The notes beneath the pieces are model-generated. The model worked only from the letters and a program-made list of their open reading frames with translations, was not told the origin of the DNA and ran no database searches. 64,000 nucleotides of DNA from AV40 sp963817335. Its GTDB lineage: Bacteria > Verrucomicrobiota > Verrucomicrobiia > Chthoniobacterales > UBA10450. Position 1 is the stretch's first letter. Each line of letters begins with the position of its first letter. Made by a program: the position numbers and the translations under genes. This document shows, one piece after another, positions 49,973 to 58,015 of this stretch. Location of the stretch: positions 372,001 to 436,000 of the forward strand of contig CAWFNX010000001.1 in assembly GCA_963817335.1 (NCBI GenBank), read 5' to 3'.

Positions 49973-50464
49973 ATGGACGAATTTAACGACAACGAGATTT
50001 CGAAATTGCTTCGACTGAAGCGATACGAACAACCGGCCCCGGGCTACTTCGACAACTTCCTCCACGAATTTCATCGCCGTCAGCGCAATGAGCTTTTGAA
50101 ACAGCCGCTTTGGCGCATATGCATGGATCGGGCGCGCGATTTCGTGTTTCAGTTTAATCTCTCAACCCTCACTTCTTCCCCGGTCGCAGTCACCGCGGTA
50201 TTGGTTTGCGCGGCTATTCTTTCCCTGCGGATTTATCAAACACCTCAATCGGCGACGGTCGCGCTTAAGGATCGACCGGCTCTCGCCGCTCCCGCCAGCA
50301 CTGAAGACGAATGGACGCTGGCATCGCCCGTGGCCACACGGGTTTTCAGCACGCGGTCGCTTCGTAATATGACGGAAAGCGCCCAAACTCACCGAACCGG
50401 TACGCCGCCGCGCTACGTGCTCGACAGCGTGCCAGTGAGTTATGAGACGACTTTCAAGTTTTAA
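49973..50464 (+). CDS. Putative membrane anti-sigma factor
   Basis: 163 residues. The first 65 residues are cytoplasmic and acidic/basic mixed (NEISKLLRLKRYEQPAPGYF), followed by one membrane helix (SPVAVTAVLVCAAILSLRIY) and a Pro/Thr-rich periplasmic tail of about 70 residues. No zinc-binding HCC motif is seen. The assignment rests on position directly after the ECF sigma gene and on the single-pass topology. The last 23 bases overlap the next gene. Confidence 0.6.
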   Translation: MDEFNDNEISKLLRLKRYEQPAPGYFDNFLHEFHRRQRNELLKQPLWRICMDRARDFVFQFNLSTLTSSPVAVTAVLVCAAILSLRIYQTPQSATVALKDRPALAAPASTEDEWTLASPVATRVFSTRSLRNMTESAQTHRTGTPPRYVLDSVPVSYETTFKF

Positions 50465-51590
50465 GCCGGTCTCAGGATTTTCCCTGCCGGCCAGTCTCGC
50501 GTTTTTCGCCGCTGCGAGTTCGCTTTTTGCCCAACACGCTCGGGAACCAATTAGCCTTTCAAATTTTAATCGGGTCCCGGCATTTTCTGCGCTGATGAGA
50601 GTTGGCTTATTGGCGGAAGCCACATCTCTTTCGGCCCAACAGCAGCCCGAACCCACGACCATTAGTCGCGAGGTCAAAGACGTTTTCGATCGCTGCGGTA
50701 AAGCGGTCGTCAAAATCGAGGCGACGGACCAACACGGTCCGCTTTCGGGCACGGGTTTCTTTGTCGATCCCACCGGCACGCTTTACACCGCTTATTCAGT
50801 GGGCGGCGAAGCGGAGAACATTAGCGTCGAGTTCAAAGGTAAGAAATATCCGGCCCACCAGCTGATGGCTGACCTGCGTAGCGGCATCGCATTGTTAAAA
50901 GTCGACTTGGCCAGCCCGGCGCTGCCGATTGGAAATTCGGACCAACTCGAAATCGCCACTCCGGTTGTGACGATTGGTTATCCACTCGACCTGTCCGAGA
51001 CACCTAGCTTCGGCATGATCGCCGGATTCGATCGCAAATGCTTCGGCGGCTATTTCCCAACCAAACATCTACGGGTGAATCTCCCGCCACAGCGCGGAGA
51101 AGGCGGCGCGCCGCTTTTGAATTTGAAAGGCGAGGTAGTCGGCATTCTGCTTTACACCTTCGAAAACAATTCTTGTTACGCGTTGCCAATCGAGGCGGCA
51201 GAAAAACTTCGCAGCGATTACGTCCGTTTCGGTGAGCCTCGGTATGGCTGGATTGGCACCAACGTTCAAGAAGCGGCCGCGCCGGTCGAGGGCTCGCGCG
51301 CCGTGACGGCTAAGGTGATGAAGGATACGCCGGCCGCCGAAGCCGGCCTCAAGCCCGGCGATGTGGTCCTCCAAATCGGTCGGACAAAGGTGCATGAGCC
51401 CGAAGACATTCTCGAAGCATCGTTCTTTTTGACGGCCGGCGATGCCGTTCCAATAACGGTTGCCCGGGACGGCGAGAAAATCACATTTCAGATCCAGGCC
51501 GATTCGTATCCAGACGGGCGATTGCCGGCCGCTGTGTCGAATCGGGCGATGCCTCTAAATCTGCAGTCTTTGCCGGAACGGACGCCGTAG
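50442..51590 (+). CDS. HtrA-like pseudoprotease with PDZ domain (triad lost)
   Basis: 382 residues. The N-terminal region has a signal-like helix (LPASLAFFAAASSLFAQ). The trypsin-like fold runs from about 75 to 265: VKDVFDRCGKAVVKIEATD, GTGFFVDPTGTLYTAYSVGG, MADLRSGIALLKVD, GEGGAPLLNLKGEVVGILLY. Aligned with active HtrA, the catalytic His is Ser119, the Asp is Gly148 and the Ser is Gly221, so it cannot be a serine protease. A PDZ domain follows (about 275-360, AEAGLKPGDVVLQIG). It is co-transcribed with the sigma and anti-sigma genes and probably binds peptides or unfolded proteins as a sensor. Confidence 0.85.
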   Translation: MRRLSSFKPVSGFSLPASLAFFAAASSLFAQHAREPISLSNFNRVPAFSALMRVGLLAEATSLSAQQQPEPTTISREVKDVFDRCGKAVVKIEATDQHGPLSGTGFFVDPTGTLYTAYSVGGEAENISVEFKGKKYPAHQLMADLRSGIALLKVDLASPALPIGNSDQLEIATPVVTIGYPLDLSETPSFGMIAGFDRKCFGGYFPTKHLRVNLPPQRGEGGAPLLNLKGEVVGILLYTFENNSCYALPIEAAEKLRSDYVRFGEPRYGWIGTNVQEAAAPVEGSRAVTAKVMKDTPAAEAGLKPGDVVLQIGRTKVHEPEDILEASFFLTAGDAVPITVARDGEKITFQIQADSYPDGRLPAAVSNRAMPLNLQSLPERTP

Positions 51591-51641
51591 GTAGCGGCGA
51601 TGACCTCAATCGCCATTGGCGGTTCGGTGAACCGCCGCTAC
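51591..51641. repeat. REP-like GTAG...CTAC double hairpin
   Basis: GTAGCGGCGAT pairs with ATCGCC, and GGCGGTTC pairs with GAACCGCCGCTAC. The pseudoprotease TAG immediately precedes it and the ligA stop (CTA, 51638-51640) lies in its right end. Confidence 0.85.
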
Positions 51642-53794
51642 CACATTTTCCTGAACTCGGCTTCGTCGAGGATTTTCACCCCAAGTTCGTTTGCCTTGTT
51701 GAGTTTGCTGCCGGCTTCGCTCCCGGCGAGAAGGTAATCGGTTTTTTTGCTAACGCTGCTGCTCACGTGTCCGCCGAGGGCCTGGATTTTTGCGGACGCC
51801 TCATCGCGCGTCATCGACGGCAATGTCCCGGTCAAAACGAAAGTTTTTCCAGCCAGCGGAAGTTGGGCGGCTTTCTTCGCGGAAATTTTTTCGCCCGTGG
51901 GTTTGATGCCGAGTTGTTTGATTCGCTTAAGAGTCTTCCTGCCGGCCGATGAATCAAAAAAATCGAGGACACTTTGCGCGACCACCGGCCCGACCTGGGT
52001 CACGATTCCCCTGTGCTTGTCCGCCTTGCTTTTGGACGGCTCAGCGAAACCACTCTTGACCAGTCGCTCGGCAATTTCCTGGCGTGGCTCCTTATCTTTG
52101 GCGTCGTGATAAGCGATCACGTCGCGCAGGAGCTCAGAACTCGCCACGTCCTCGATCGTGTCGTGAAATCGCGCGAGATCGGTTGCGGTGGTTTTGCCTA
52201 CGTCCGGAATTGCCAGGGCATAAAGCCAGCGGGAAAGCGGAAAGGTCTCGGCCCGCTCAATCGCCTGGACCGCCTTGGTCGCGTTCTTTTCGCCGAACAC
52301 CCGCGGCGCTTCTTCCGTTCCAAGATTTAACCTCGCGAGCTGATCGACTTTCAACTCGAACAAATCAAGCGGCTCGCGGACTAGTCCGCGCTCAACCAAT
52401 CTATCTGCGACGATTCCCCCGACGCTCTCGATGTCGAGCGCGCCGCGTGCGGCGAAAAATTCGACTCGTCGGGTGGTTTGCGCCGGGCACAGCAAATTTT
52501 CGCAGCGCCAGGCCACAAATTCGGGATCGCGCCGGACTTCGCCTCCGCAAACCGGGCACTTCCCGTGAATGTGTTTGAAAAAATCAAACGGCTTCGCGCC
52601 GCGCGGCCGTTTGGATTTCACAACTTCAACGACCGCGGGGATCACTTCGCCGGCTTTTTCGATCACCACCGTGTCCCCAACGCGGATGTCTTTGCGCTTG
52701 ATCTCGTCCTCGTTGTGCAAGGTTGCGCGCGAAACCGTGCTGCCGCTGACCAAAACCGGGTCGAGCACTGCCACCGGAGTCAGAATTCCAGTGCGGCCAA
52801 CCTGGACCTTGATGTCGAGTAACTTCGTTTCCACCCGTTCGGCGGCGTATTTGTAGGCGATGGCCCACCGCGGCGATTTCGCGGTGAACCCGAGTTGTTC
52901 ACGCTGGGCCAGGGCATCGACTTTGATCACCGCGCCGTCGGTTTCGTAGGGAAAATCGTGTCGGATTTCGTCCAGGTCCCGGATCGCATTCAAAATTTTG
53001 TCGACCGAATCGGCCAGCCACCAATCGCCGTGCGTCGGAAGTCCGAGCTTCTTGAACAACGGAAAGATCCTCGAATGAAGGTCGACCTCCGCGCCTTCAA
53101 CAGCGCCCGTCCCGTAGAAAATCATTCCAAGCGGTCGTTTGGCGGCCACGCTGGGATCCAGATGTTTCAGCGAACCTGCGGCCGCGTTTCGCGGATTGGC
53201 AAACAAAGGCAGACCGGCGGCTTCCCGTTCCTTATTCAGTTTCTCGAAACCTTTTTTGTCGAGATAAGCTTCGCCGCGGACTTCGAAAATCTTTGGCGCA
53301 GCGCCGCACAATTGATGCGGCACGGATTTGATCGTCTTGATATTTTGGGTGATGTCGTCGCCCACCAGACCGTCACCGCGGGTTGCAGCATATTTGAGTT
53401 TCCCATTCTGGTACATCACCGATACCGCGACGCCGTCCACTTTTGGCTCGATCACGACCGGAATTTTTTCATCAGGCAGGAGTTTGGTGATTCGTTTATA
53501 GAAATTGGCGACTTCCTCTTCGGAATAAGTGTTGTCCAGGCTGAGCATCGCTACCCGATGGTGAACTTGATCGAAGGCTTGCAGGGGTTTGCCGCCCACG
53601 CGTTGGGTGGGGGAATCCGGGGTGATGAGTTCTGGGAACTTCGCCTCTAGGTCGACCAGCTCCTTATAGAGACGGTCATATTCCCGGTCGCTGATCGTGG
53701 GGGCCGCCTCTTGATAGTAACGGCGGTCATGTTCTTTGATTTGGCCCCTGAGTTCCTGGATTCGCCCCGCGGCTTGAGCCTCGTCTTTCGCCAT
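51638..53794 (-). CDS. ligA: NAD-dependent DNA ligase
   Basis: 718 residues from the ATG at 53794; the open frame continues upstream with a low-complexity Arg-rich stretch and is discounted. Ia domain DRRYYQEAAPTISDREYDRL binds NAD; VVIEPKVDGVAVSVMY holds the adenylated Lys. The OB fold, the zinc finger (CPVCGG ... CENLLCPAQ), helix-hairpin-helix repeats and a C-terminal BRCT domain (LAGKTFVLTGTLPSMTRDEA) are all present. It seals nicks in replication. Divergent from the kinase-MurQ gene, 32 bases between starts. Confidence 0.97.
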   Translation of the reverse strand: MAKDEAQAAGRIQELRGQIKEHDRRYYQEAAPTISDREYDRLYKELVDLEAKFPELITPDSPTQRVGGKPLQAFDQVHHRVAMLSLDNTYSEEEVANFYKRITKLLPDEKIPVVIEPKVDGVAVSVMYQNGKLKYAATRGDGLVGDDITQNIKTIKSVPHQLCGAAPKIFEVRGEAYLDKKGFEKLNKEREAAGLPLFANPRNAAAGSLKHLDPSVAAKRPLGMIFYGTGAVEGAEVDLHSRIFPLFKKLGLPTHGDWWLADSVDKILNAIRDLDEIRHDFPYETDGAVIKVDALAQREQLGFTAKSPRWAIAYKYAAERVETKLLDIKVQVGRTGILTPVAVLDPVLVSGSTVSRATLHNEDEIKRKDIRVGDTVVIEKAGEVIPAVVEVVKSKRPRGAKPFDFFKHIHGKCPVCGGEVRRDPEFVAWRCENLLCPAQTTRRVEFFAARGALDIESVGGIVADRLVERGLVREPLDLFELKVDQLARLNLGTEEAPRVFGEKNATKAVQAIERAETFPLSRWLYALAIPDVGKTTATDLARFHDTIEDVASSELLRDVIAYHDAKDKEPRQEIAERLVKSGFAEPSKSKADKHRGIVTQVGPVVAQSVLDFFDSSAGRKTLKRIKQLGIKPTGEKISAKKAAQLPLAGKTFVLTGTLPSMTRDEASAKIQALGGHVSSSVSKKTDYLLAGSEAGSKLNKANELGVKILDEAEFRKMW

Positions 53795-53826
53795 AAGGCA
53801 TGATACAAACAGGCGAAAGATCGACA

Positions 53827-55578
53827 ATGAACGGCGGCGAAAAAATCCTCGGCGTCGAAGGAGGCGGCACCAAGACTTCCTGGGTCCTGGTGGAACGGAC
53901 CGACTCCGACTTGCGGATTTTGGACCAGGGAAAGTTACTACCGGCAAATTTTCGCCTCGCCACGCCGGACGAATTACGGGCGATCTTTCGTCAACTGCCC
54001 AAGGAAATCGCACGCGCCGGAATTTTTCTCGCCGGTTGCGGCACCGAGGAAGATCGACATACACTCACGCGTTTGTGCGCTGAAATCTGGCCGCAGACCA
54101 AAGTTGTAGTGGGAAGCGATCGCGATTCCGGATTGGCGGCAGCGCTGGGCGGTGGCGACGGCATCGTGGTGAACGCCGGGAGCGGTTCATCGGTGACCGG
54201 CCGGCGCGATAAGCGCATCGAGAACGCCGGCGGTTGGGGACACATTTTGGGCGATGTCGGCGGAGGGTACTATCTCAGTCTGCAGGCGCTCCAATTAATT
54301 TTGCGCGAATACGATCTGCATCGGGGCGAATTTCAATTCACCAGCAGAATTTTGCGCGCGTTGTCCCTGAATAATCTCGATGAGCTGGTTCGGTGGGCCC
54401 AAACGGCAGACAAGATGGAGGTGGCAATGCTGGCTCCGGTTGTTTTTGAAGCAGCGGCAGGCGGGGACGCGCGAGTGATGGAAATTATCGAGGAAGGGGC
54501 GCGGGTCCTTTGCGAATACACCGAAGCGGTGGCGAATCGGCTGCACGTCCTCGCCCCGAAGGTGGTTTTGCTCGGCGGATTGTTTCAGCGCGACTCGATT
54601 TACAATCACGCGTTTCGCCGCCGTTTAAAAAAAGCGTTGCCCGACGCGCGCGTCGCAAATTCGGAGCGCGCCCCCGAATTTGGCGCCGCCTGGCTGGCAG
54701 CGGAAATGCAATGCTGGCAGGAAATTCACACGGAACCCGCGGCCGCAAAAATCGACGATCTCGCCGCAGCCCTGACCGAGCAGCGGAATCCGCGCTCGGA
54801 AAATCTCGAGAAAATGAACGCCGAGGATTTGGCGGCGCTCTTTATCGATGAGGAAAAATTCGTCGCTGAAGCGCTCCGTGCCGTGACGGCGGATCTGGGA
54901 CGCGCGATTGAACTCGTTGCCGGATCAATGCGCAAAGGCGGGAGATTGTTTTATGTGGGGGCGGGTACCAGTGGCCGATTGGGCGTGCTCGACGCCAGCG
55001 AGATCCCGCCGACCTTTGGCGCATCTCCGGAATTGGTGCAGGGGATAATCGCGGGTGGCGCCAGCGCGTTGCATCGCAGTGTGGAAGGCGCCGAGGACGA
55101 AGGAAGTAACGGCGCGCTCGCGATCGATCGCCGCGGTGTCAAAGATGTCGATGTGGTGGTGGGAATTACCGCGAGCGGGCGGACCCCGTTTGTGCTCGGC
55201 GCGGTCGGTCGAGCAAAGTCGTTAGGCGCGAAGACGGTTTTGCTTACCTGTAACCCCGCGCGTGGACCGAGCGCCGGCGAGGTCGATCTTTCGATCGATC
55301 TCGCGGTTGGCCCGGAAATTTTGACTGGGTCGACGCGACTAAAAGCAGGTACCGCAACCAAGATCGCCCTCAACATTATTAGCACCGGGGCGATGGTTAG
55401 GCTCGGCAAAGTGCGAGGCAATTTGATGATCGACTTGAACACGACGAGTTCGAAATTGCGGGACCGGGCCACGCGAATGGTGGCCGACATAACGGAGTCT
55501 GATTACAATTCAGCGCGCGCGCAGTTGGAGCAGAGCGGCTGGGACTTGCGGGCTGTTCTGAAAAAAGCGGGTAAATAA
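53827..55578 (+). CDS. Fusion of BadF/BadG-type N-acetylhexosamine kinase and MurNAc-6-phosphate etherase
   Basis: 583 residues from the ATG at 53827 (an ATG at 53800 is in frame). Residues about 1-290 are an ASKHA kinase: ILGVEGGGTKTSWVLV (phosphate 1), IVVNAGSGSSVTGRRDKRIE (phosphate 2) and VVLLGGLFQR (adenosine). Residues about 300-583 are MurQ: FYVGAGTSGRLGVLDASEIP, GIIAGGASALHRSVEGAEDE, VVVGITASGRTPFVLG and TRLKAGTATKIALNI. The pair would phosphorylate an amino sugar such as MurNAc and then cleave its lactyl ether, recycling peptidoglycan. MurK and MurQ are normally separate proteins. Confidence 0.9.
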   Translation: MNGGEKILGVEGGGTKTSWVLVERTDSDLRILDQGKLLPANFRLATPDELRAIFRQLPKEIARAGIFLAGCGTEEDRHTLTRLCAEIWPQTKVVVGSDRDSGLAAALGGGDGIVVNAGSGSSVTGRRDKRIENAGGWGHILGDVGGGYYLSLQALQLILREYDLHRGEFQFTSRILRALSLNNLDELVRWAQTADKMEVAMLAPVVFEAAAGGDARVMEIIEEGARVLCEYTEAVANRLHVLAPKVVLLGGLFQRDSIYNHAFRRRLKKALPDARVANSERAPEFGAAWLAAEMQCWQEIHTEPAAAKIDDLAAALTEQRNPRSENLEKMNAEDLAALFIDEEKFVAEALRAVTADLGRAIELVAGSMRKGGRLFYVGAGTSGRLGVLDASEIPPTFGASPELVQGIIAGGASALHRSVEGAEDEGSNGALAIDRRGVKDVDVVVGITASGRTPFVLGAVGRAKSLGAKTVLLTCNPARGPSAGEVDLSIDLAVGPEILTGSTRLKAGTATKIALNIISTGAMVRLGKVRGNLMIDLNTTSSKLRDRATRMVADITESDYNSARAQLEQSGWDLRAVLKKAGK

Positions 55579-55669
55579 AACCAGGGCGCTGGCCGTCCAA
55601 TTTTTGTCACGCGCGGATGCGCATGGCCAAACGATCTATGGACAACAACCTCAACATGAAAGGGTTTTT

Positions 55670-55819
55670 ATGCTTTGGACTATCTTTGTTATTCTGCTGA
55701 TTCTGTGGCTGCTTGGATTCGTCGGATTCCACGTTTTGGGAGCGTACATTCATATCCTGCTCCTGATTGCGCTGGTCGTTCTCATTCTCCAATTGATTGG
55801 AGGTCGGCGACCGCTGTAG
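55670..55819 (+). CDS. Small lmo0937-family membrane protein
   Basis: 49 residues from an ATG preceded by GAAAGGG at good spacing. Two helices, MLWTIFVILLILWLLGFVGF and HILLLIALVVLILQLI, end with GGRR. This is the lmo0937 family of tiny stress-associated membrane proteins. Confidence 0.85.
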   Translation: MLWTIFVILLILWLLGFVGFHVLGAYIHILLLIALVVLILQLIGGRRPL

Positions 55820-55829
55820 TATCGCCCAC

Positions 55830-56051
55830 GTGAAACCAGCTGGAATTATCGGAATCATTCTCATCATCGTCGGCATCGTCGGTTTTGCCTGGGGCGGCTT
55901 GCATTGGTCGACTGAGAAAAAGGACGCCCAGCTTGGTCCTCTGGAAATCAAGCACACTGAAAATCAGGGTATTAATTTTCCGCCGATCGTCAGTGGAATC
56001 TGTTTAGTCGGCGGAATTGCTCTGGTCGCCCTCGGCGGTCGCAAGTCTTAA
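55830..56051 (+). CDS. DUF3185-like small membrane protein
   Basis: 73 residues from the GTG at 55830, 10 bases after the previous gene. Two helices (GIIGIILIIVGIVGFAWGG and PPIVSGICLVGGIALVALGG) flank a polar loop with STEKKDAQLGPLEI. The pattern is that of DUF3185; function unknown. Confidence 0.7.
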   Translation: MKPAGIIGIILIIVGIVGFAWGGLHWSTEKKDAQLGPLEIKHTENQGINFPPIVSGICLVGGIALVALGGRKS

Positions 56052-56093
56052 CGGTTGTTTACTTTAGAGAATCGCTCTGATTGAATCCTGGGC

Positions 56094-57452
56094 GTGCCCG
56101 GATCAATCAATCGACGTGCGGTGCGCTGGCTTCGTGGCCAGCTGCCGGAATTGGTCGCGGCCGGCGCCATTTCTTCTGAGAACGCCGCGGCGATCGAGCG
56201 CCATTACGGTTCGGTCGAATCGCGCACGAATTTTGGCTTTGTAATTCTCGCCACCGTGGGCGCTGCAATGGTGGGCGCCGGAATTGTTCTCCTCATCGCC
56301 CACAACTGGGACGATTTCACTCGTCCGGCCCGGACGGTGATTGCGTTTATTCCGCTTCTGGTCGTGCTGGGCCTGGTCGGTTTTGTTTTGATGCAGCGGA
56401 ATGAGTCGCGGCCGTGGCGCGAAGCCGTTGCGATTTTCGATTTTGCCGCGGTGGCCACATCGATTTCGCTAATCAGTCAGACCTATCAAATTCAGGGGTC
56501 ATTCGCCGATTTTATGCGGGTTTGGCTGTTGCTTTGCCTTCCCGTTTTTTACCTGCTTCGGGCCAGCGTCGGCGCTGGCGTCTACGGGCTCGGGACGATC
56601 ATCTGGTTGTTCTCGCGCGAGTTCGGGTCCTTCGTTCGAGCGCCCAACCCGATATTTTTCTGGTTCTTGTTCCTCCTGGCCATCCCGTATTTCCTGTTCC
56701 GCTTTTTTGAGAACTCGGCCAGCCGCGAGACGGCCGCATTGGCGATCGTCATGACGATTGCGCTCGTGTTTGGAATGGGGTTCACCGCCGAGTTTGCCAA
56801 ATCGGATCTCGGCGGCATTGCCTTCGCCGGTTTGCTGACGCTCATCTATCTCTGCGGGATGAAATTTTTTCCGCGAACAGGCGAGCGATTGCATACCGTC
56901 GCGCTGCTTGGCGGAATTGGAATCGGTGTGACAGCGATCGTGCTCAGTTTTGAATCGAGCTGGCACATGAGCCGCGAGTTCTTTTGGGGCCCGCGCCCGC
57001 TCGGCGGGAACGTTTCCTTCGCGCTGGAGTTTTTGTTTCCGATCGCAGCGGTTTTTTTGGCCGGGTTCGGCGTCTTGCGGCGAAATTTTCAGTTCAGTGT
57101 TGCCGCGGCAGTGTTTCCGATTGTCACCGCGATTATTTGGGGTGTCGCAAATTCTTGCGGGCCAGCGACAGCGGAATCTTCTCGCAGAACGGATTGTTCT
57201 TTTGCGGCTGCTGCCCTCATGAATGCTTACGCGCTTTGGCTCGGGATCGACATTCTGACCCGCGGCATTCGTTCGAACAGCATCGCGCGGGCGAATTTTG
57301 GTCTGGTGCTCATTGCTGCGCTGGCAATCAGTCGCTTCTTCGACAGCGAGCTGAGCTTCATCACTCGGGGACTGGGATTCATTGTTGTGGGCGCGGGTTT
57401 CCTTGTCGCAAACGTGATTTTGTTTAAGAAGCGAGCGGCCGTAGCGGTATGA
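56094..57452 (+). CDS. DUF2157-family membrane protein
   Basis: 452 residues starting with GTG at 56094. The N-terminal soluble part ELVAAGAISSENAAAIERHY and NFGFVILATVGAAMVGAGIV, then LLIAHNWDDFTRPARTVIAF, is the DUF2157 signature. About twelve membrane helices follow. It overlaps the GDYXXLXY gene by 4 bp, an arrangement common for these two families. Function unknown. Confidence 0.88.
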   Translation: MPGSINRRAVRWLRGQLPELVAAGAISSENAAAIERHYGSVESRTNFGFVILATVGAAMVGAGIVLLIAHNWDDFTRPARTVIAFIPLLVVLGLVGFVLMQRNESRPWREAVAIFDFAAVATSISLISQTYQIQGSFADFMRVWLLLCLPVFYLLRASVGAGVYGLGTIIWLFSREFGSFVRAPNPIFFWFLFLLAIPYFLFRFFENSASRETAALAIVMTIALVFGMGFTAEFAKSDLGGIAFAGLLTLIYLCGMKFFPRTGERLHTVALLGGIGIGVTAIVLSFESSWHMSREFFWGPRPLGGNVSFALEFLFPIAAVFLAGFGVLRRNFQFSVAAAVFPIVTAIIWGVANSCGPATAESSRRTDCSFAAAALMNAYALWLGIDILTRGIRSNSIARANFGLVLIAALAISRFFDSELSFITRGLGFIVVGAGFLVANVILFKKRAAVAV

Positions 57453-58006
57453 AGACTCTTCGCCTCGGCATCTTCATTTTAGTCGCACTCGCGCAGTTGG
57501 GCGTGCCGATGGTGCTGGCATGGGGACGGATTCAGACGCTGGCCCATGGCCGGGTTTGGAAACTTAAAACCGCCCCGGTCGATCCGGAAGACGCGGTCCG
57601 CGGCCGTTATGTGATGCTGCGTTTCGCCGCGGAAGATAATTATAGGCAACCCGAGCAGCTGAAATCTGTCGATTCGATTTACGCGATATTGAAGGAAGGC
57701 GCCGATGGGTTTGCCGAAATCGATCACCTGAGTTTTTCTCCGGTTCCCGGCGATTCGGCCATGAAAGTGGAACCGGGCGGCTTTTGGGATGGAGAGCAAC
57801 GGGTTGTTTTTCCGTTTCGTTATTTTTGGCTGACTGAAAAACGAGCTCCGGCCGCGGAGCAGGCTTATCGGGAAAACAGCAAGCGTGGACAACAAAACGC
57901 GTATGTCACGGTTCGTATTAGGAACGGCGACGCCGCGCTCGAACAGCTTTACATCAACAACCAACCCCTGGCCGATTACCTGCGGGCGCAGTCTGCGAAG
58001 AAATAG
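57449..58006 (+). CDS. GDYXXLXY-domain protein
   Basis: 185 residues. One N-terminal helix (LGIFILVALAQLGVPMVLAW) then a periplasmic domain with PVDPEDAVRGRYVMLRFAAE. The family motif GDYxxLxY reads GRYVMLRF here, with Asp changed to Arg. It is coupled to DUF2157 through the ATGA overlap and converges with degP 10 bases later. Confidence 0.85.
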   Translation: MKTLRLGIFILVALAQLGVPMVLAWGRIQTLAHGRVWKLKTAPVDPEDAVRGRYVMLRFAAEDNYRQPEQLKSVDSIYAILKEGADGFAEIDHLSFSPVPGDSAMKVEPGGFWDGEQRVVFPFRYFWLTEKRAPAAEQAYRENSKRGQQNAYVTVRIRNGDAALEQLYINNQPLADYLRAQSAKK

Positions 58007-58015
58007 TCGCCAGCC

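Noticed and set aside
53795..54064. N-terminal extension of ligA
   Set aside because: The extra residues are Arg/Pro-rich, overlap the divergent kinase-MurQ gene, and the usual ligase start is at 53794.
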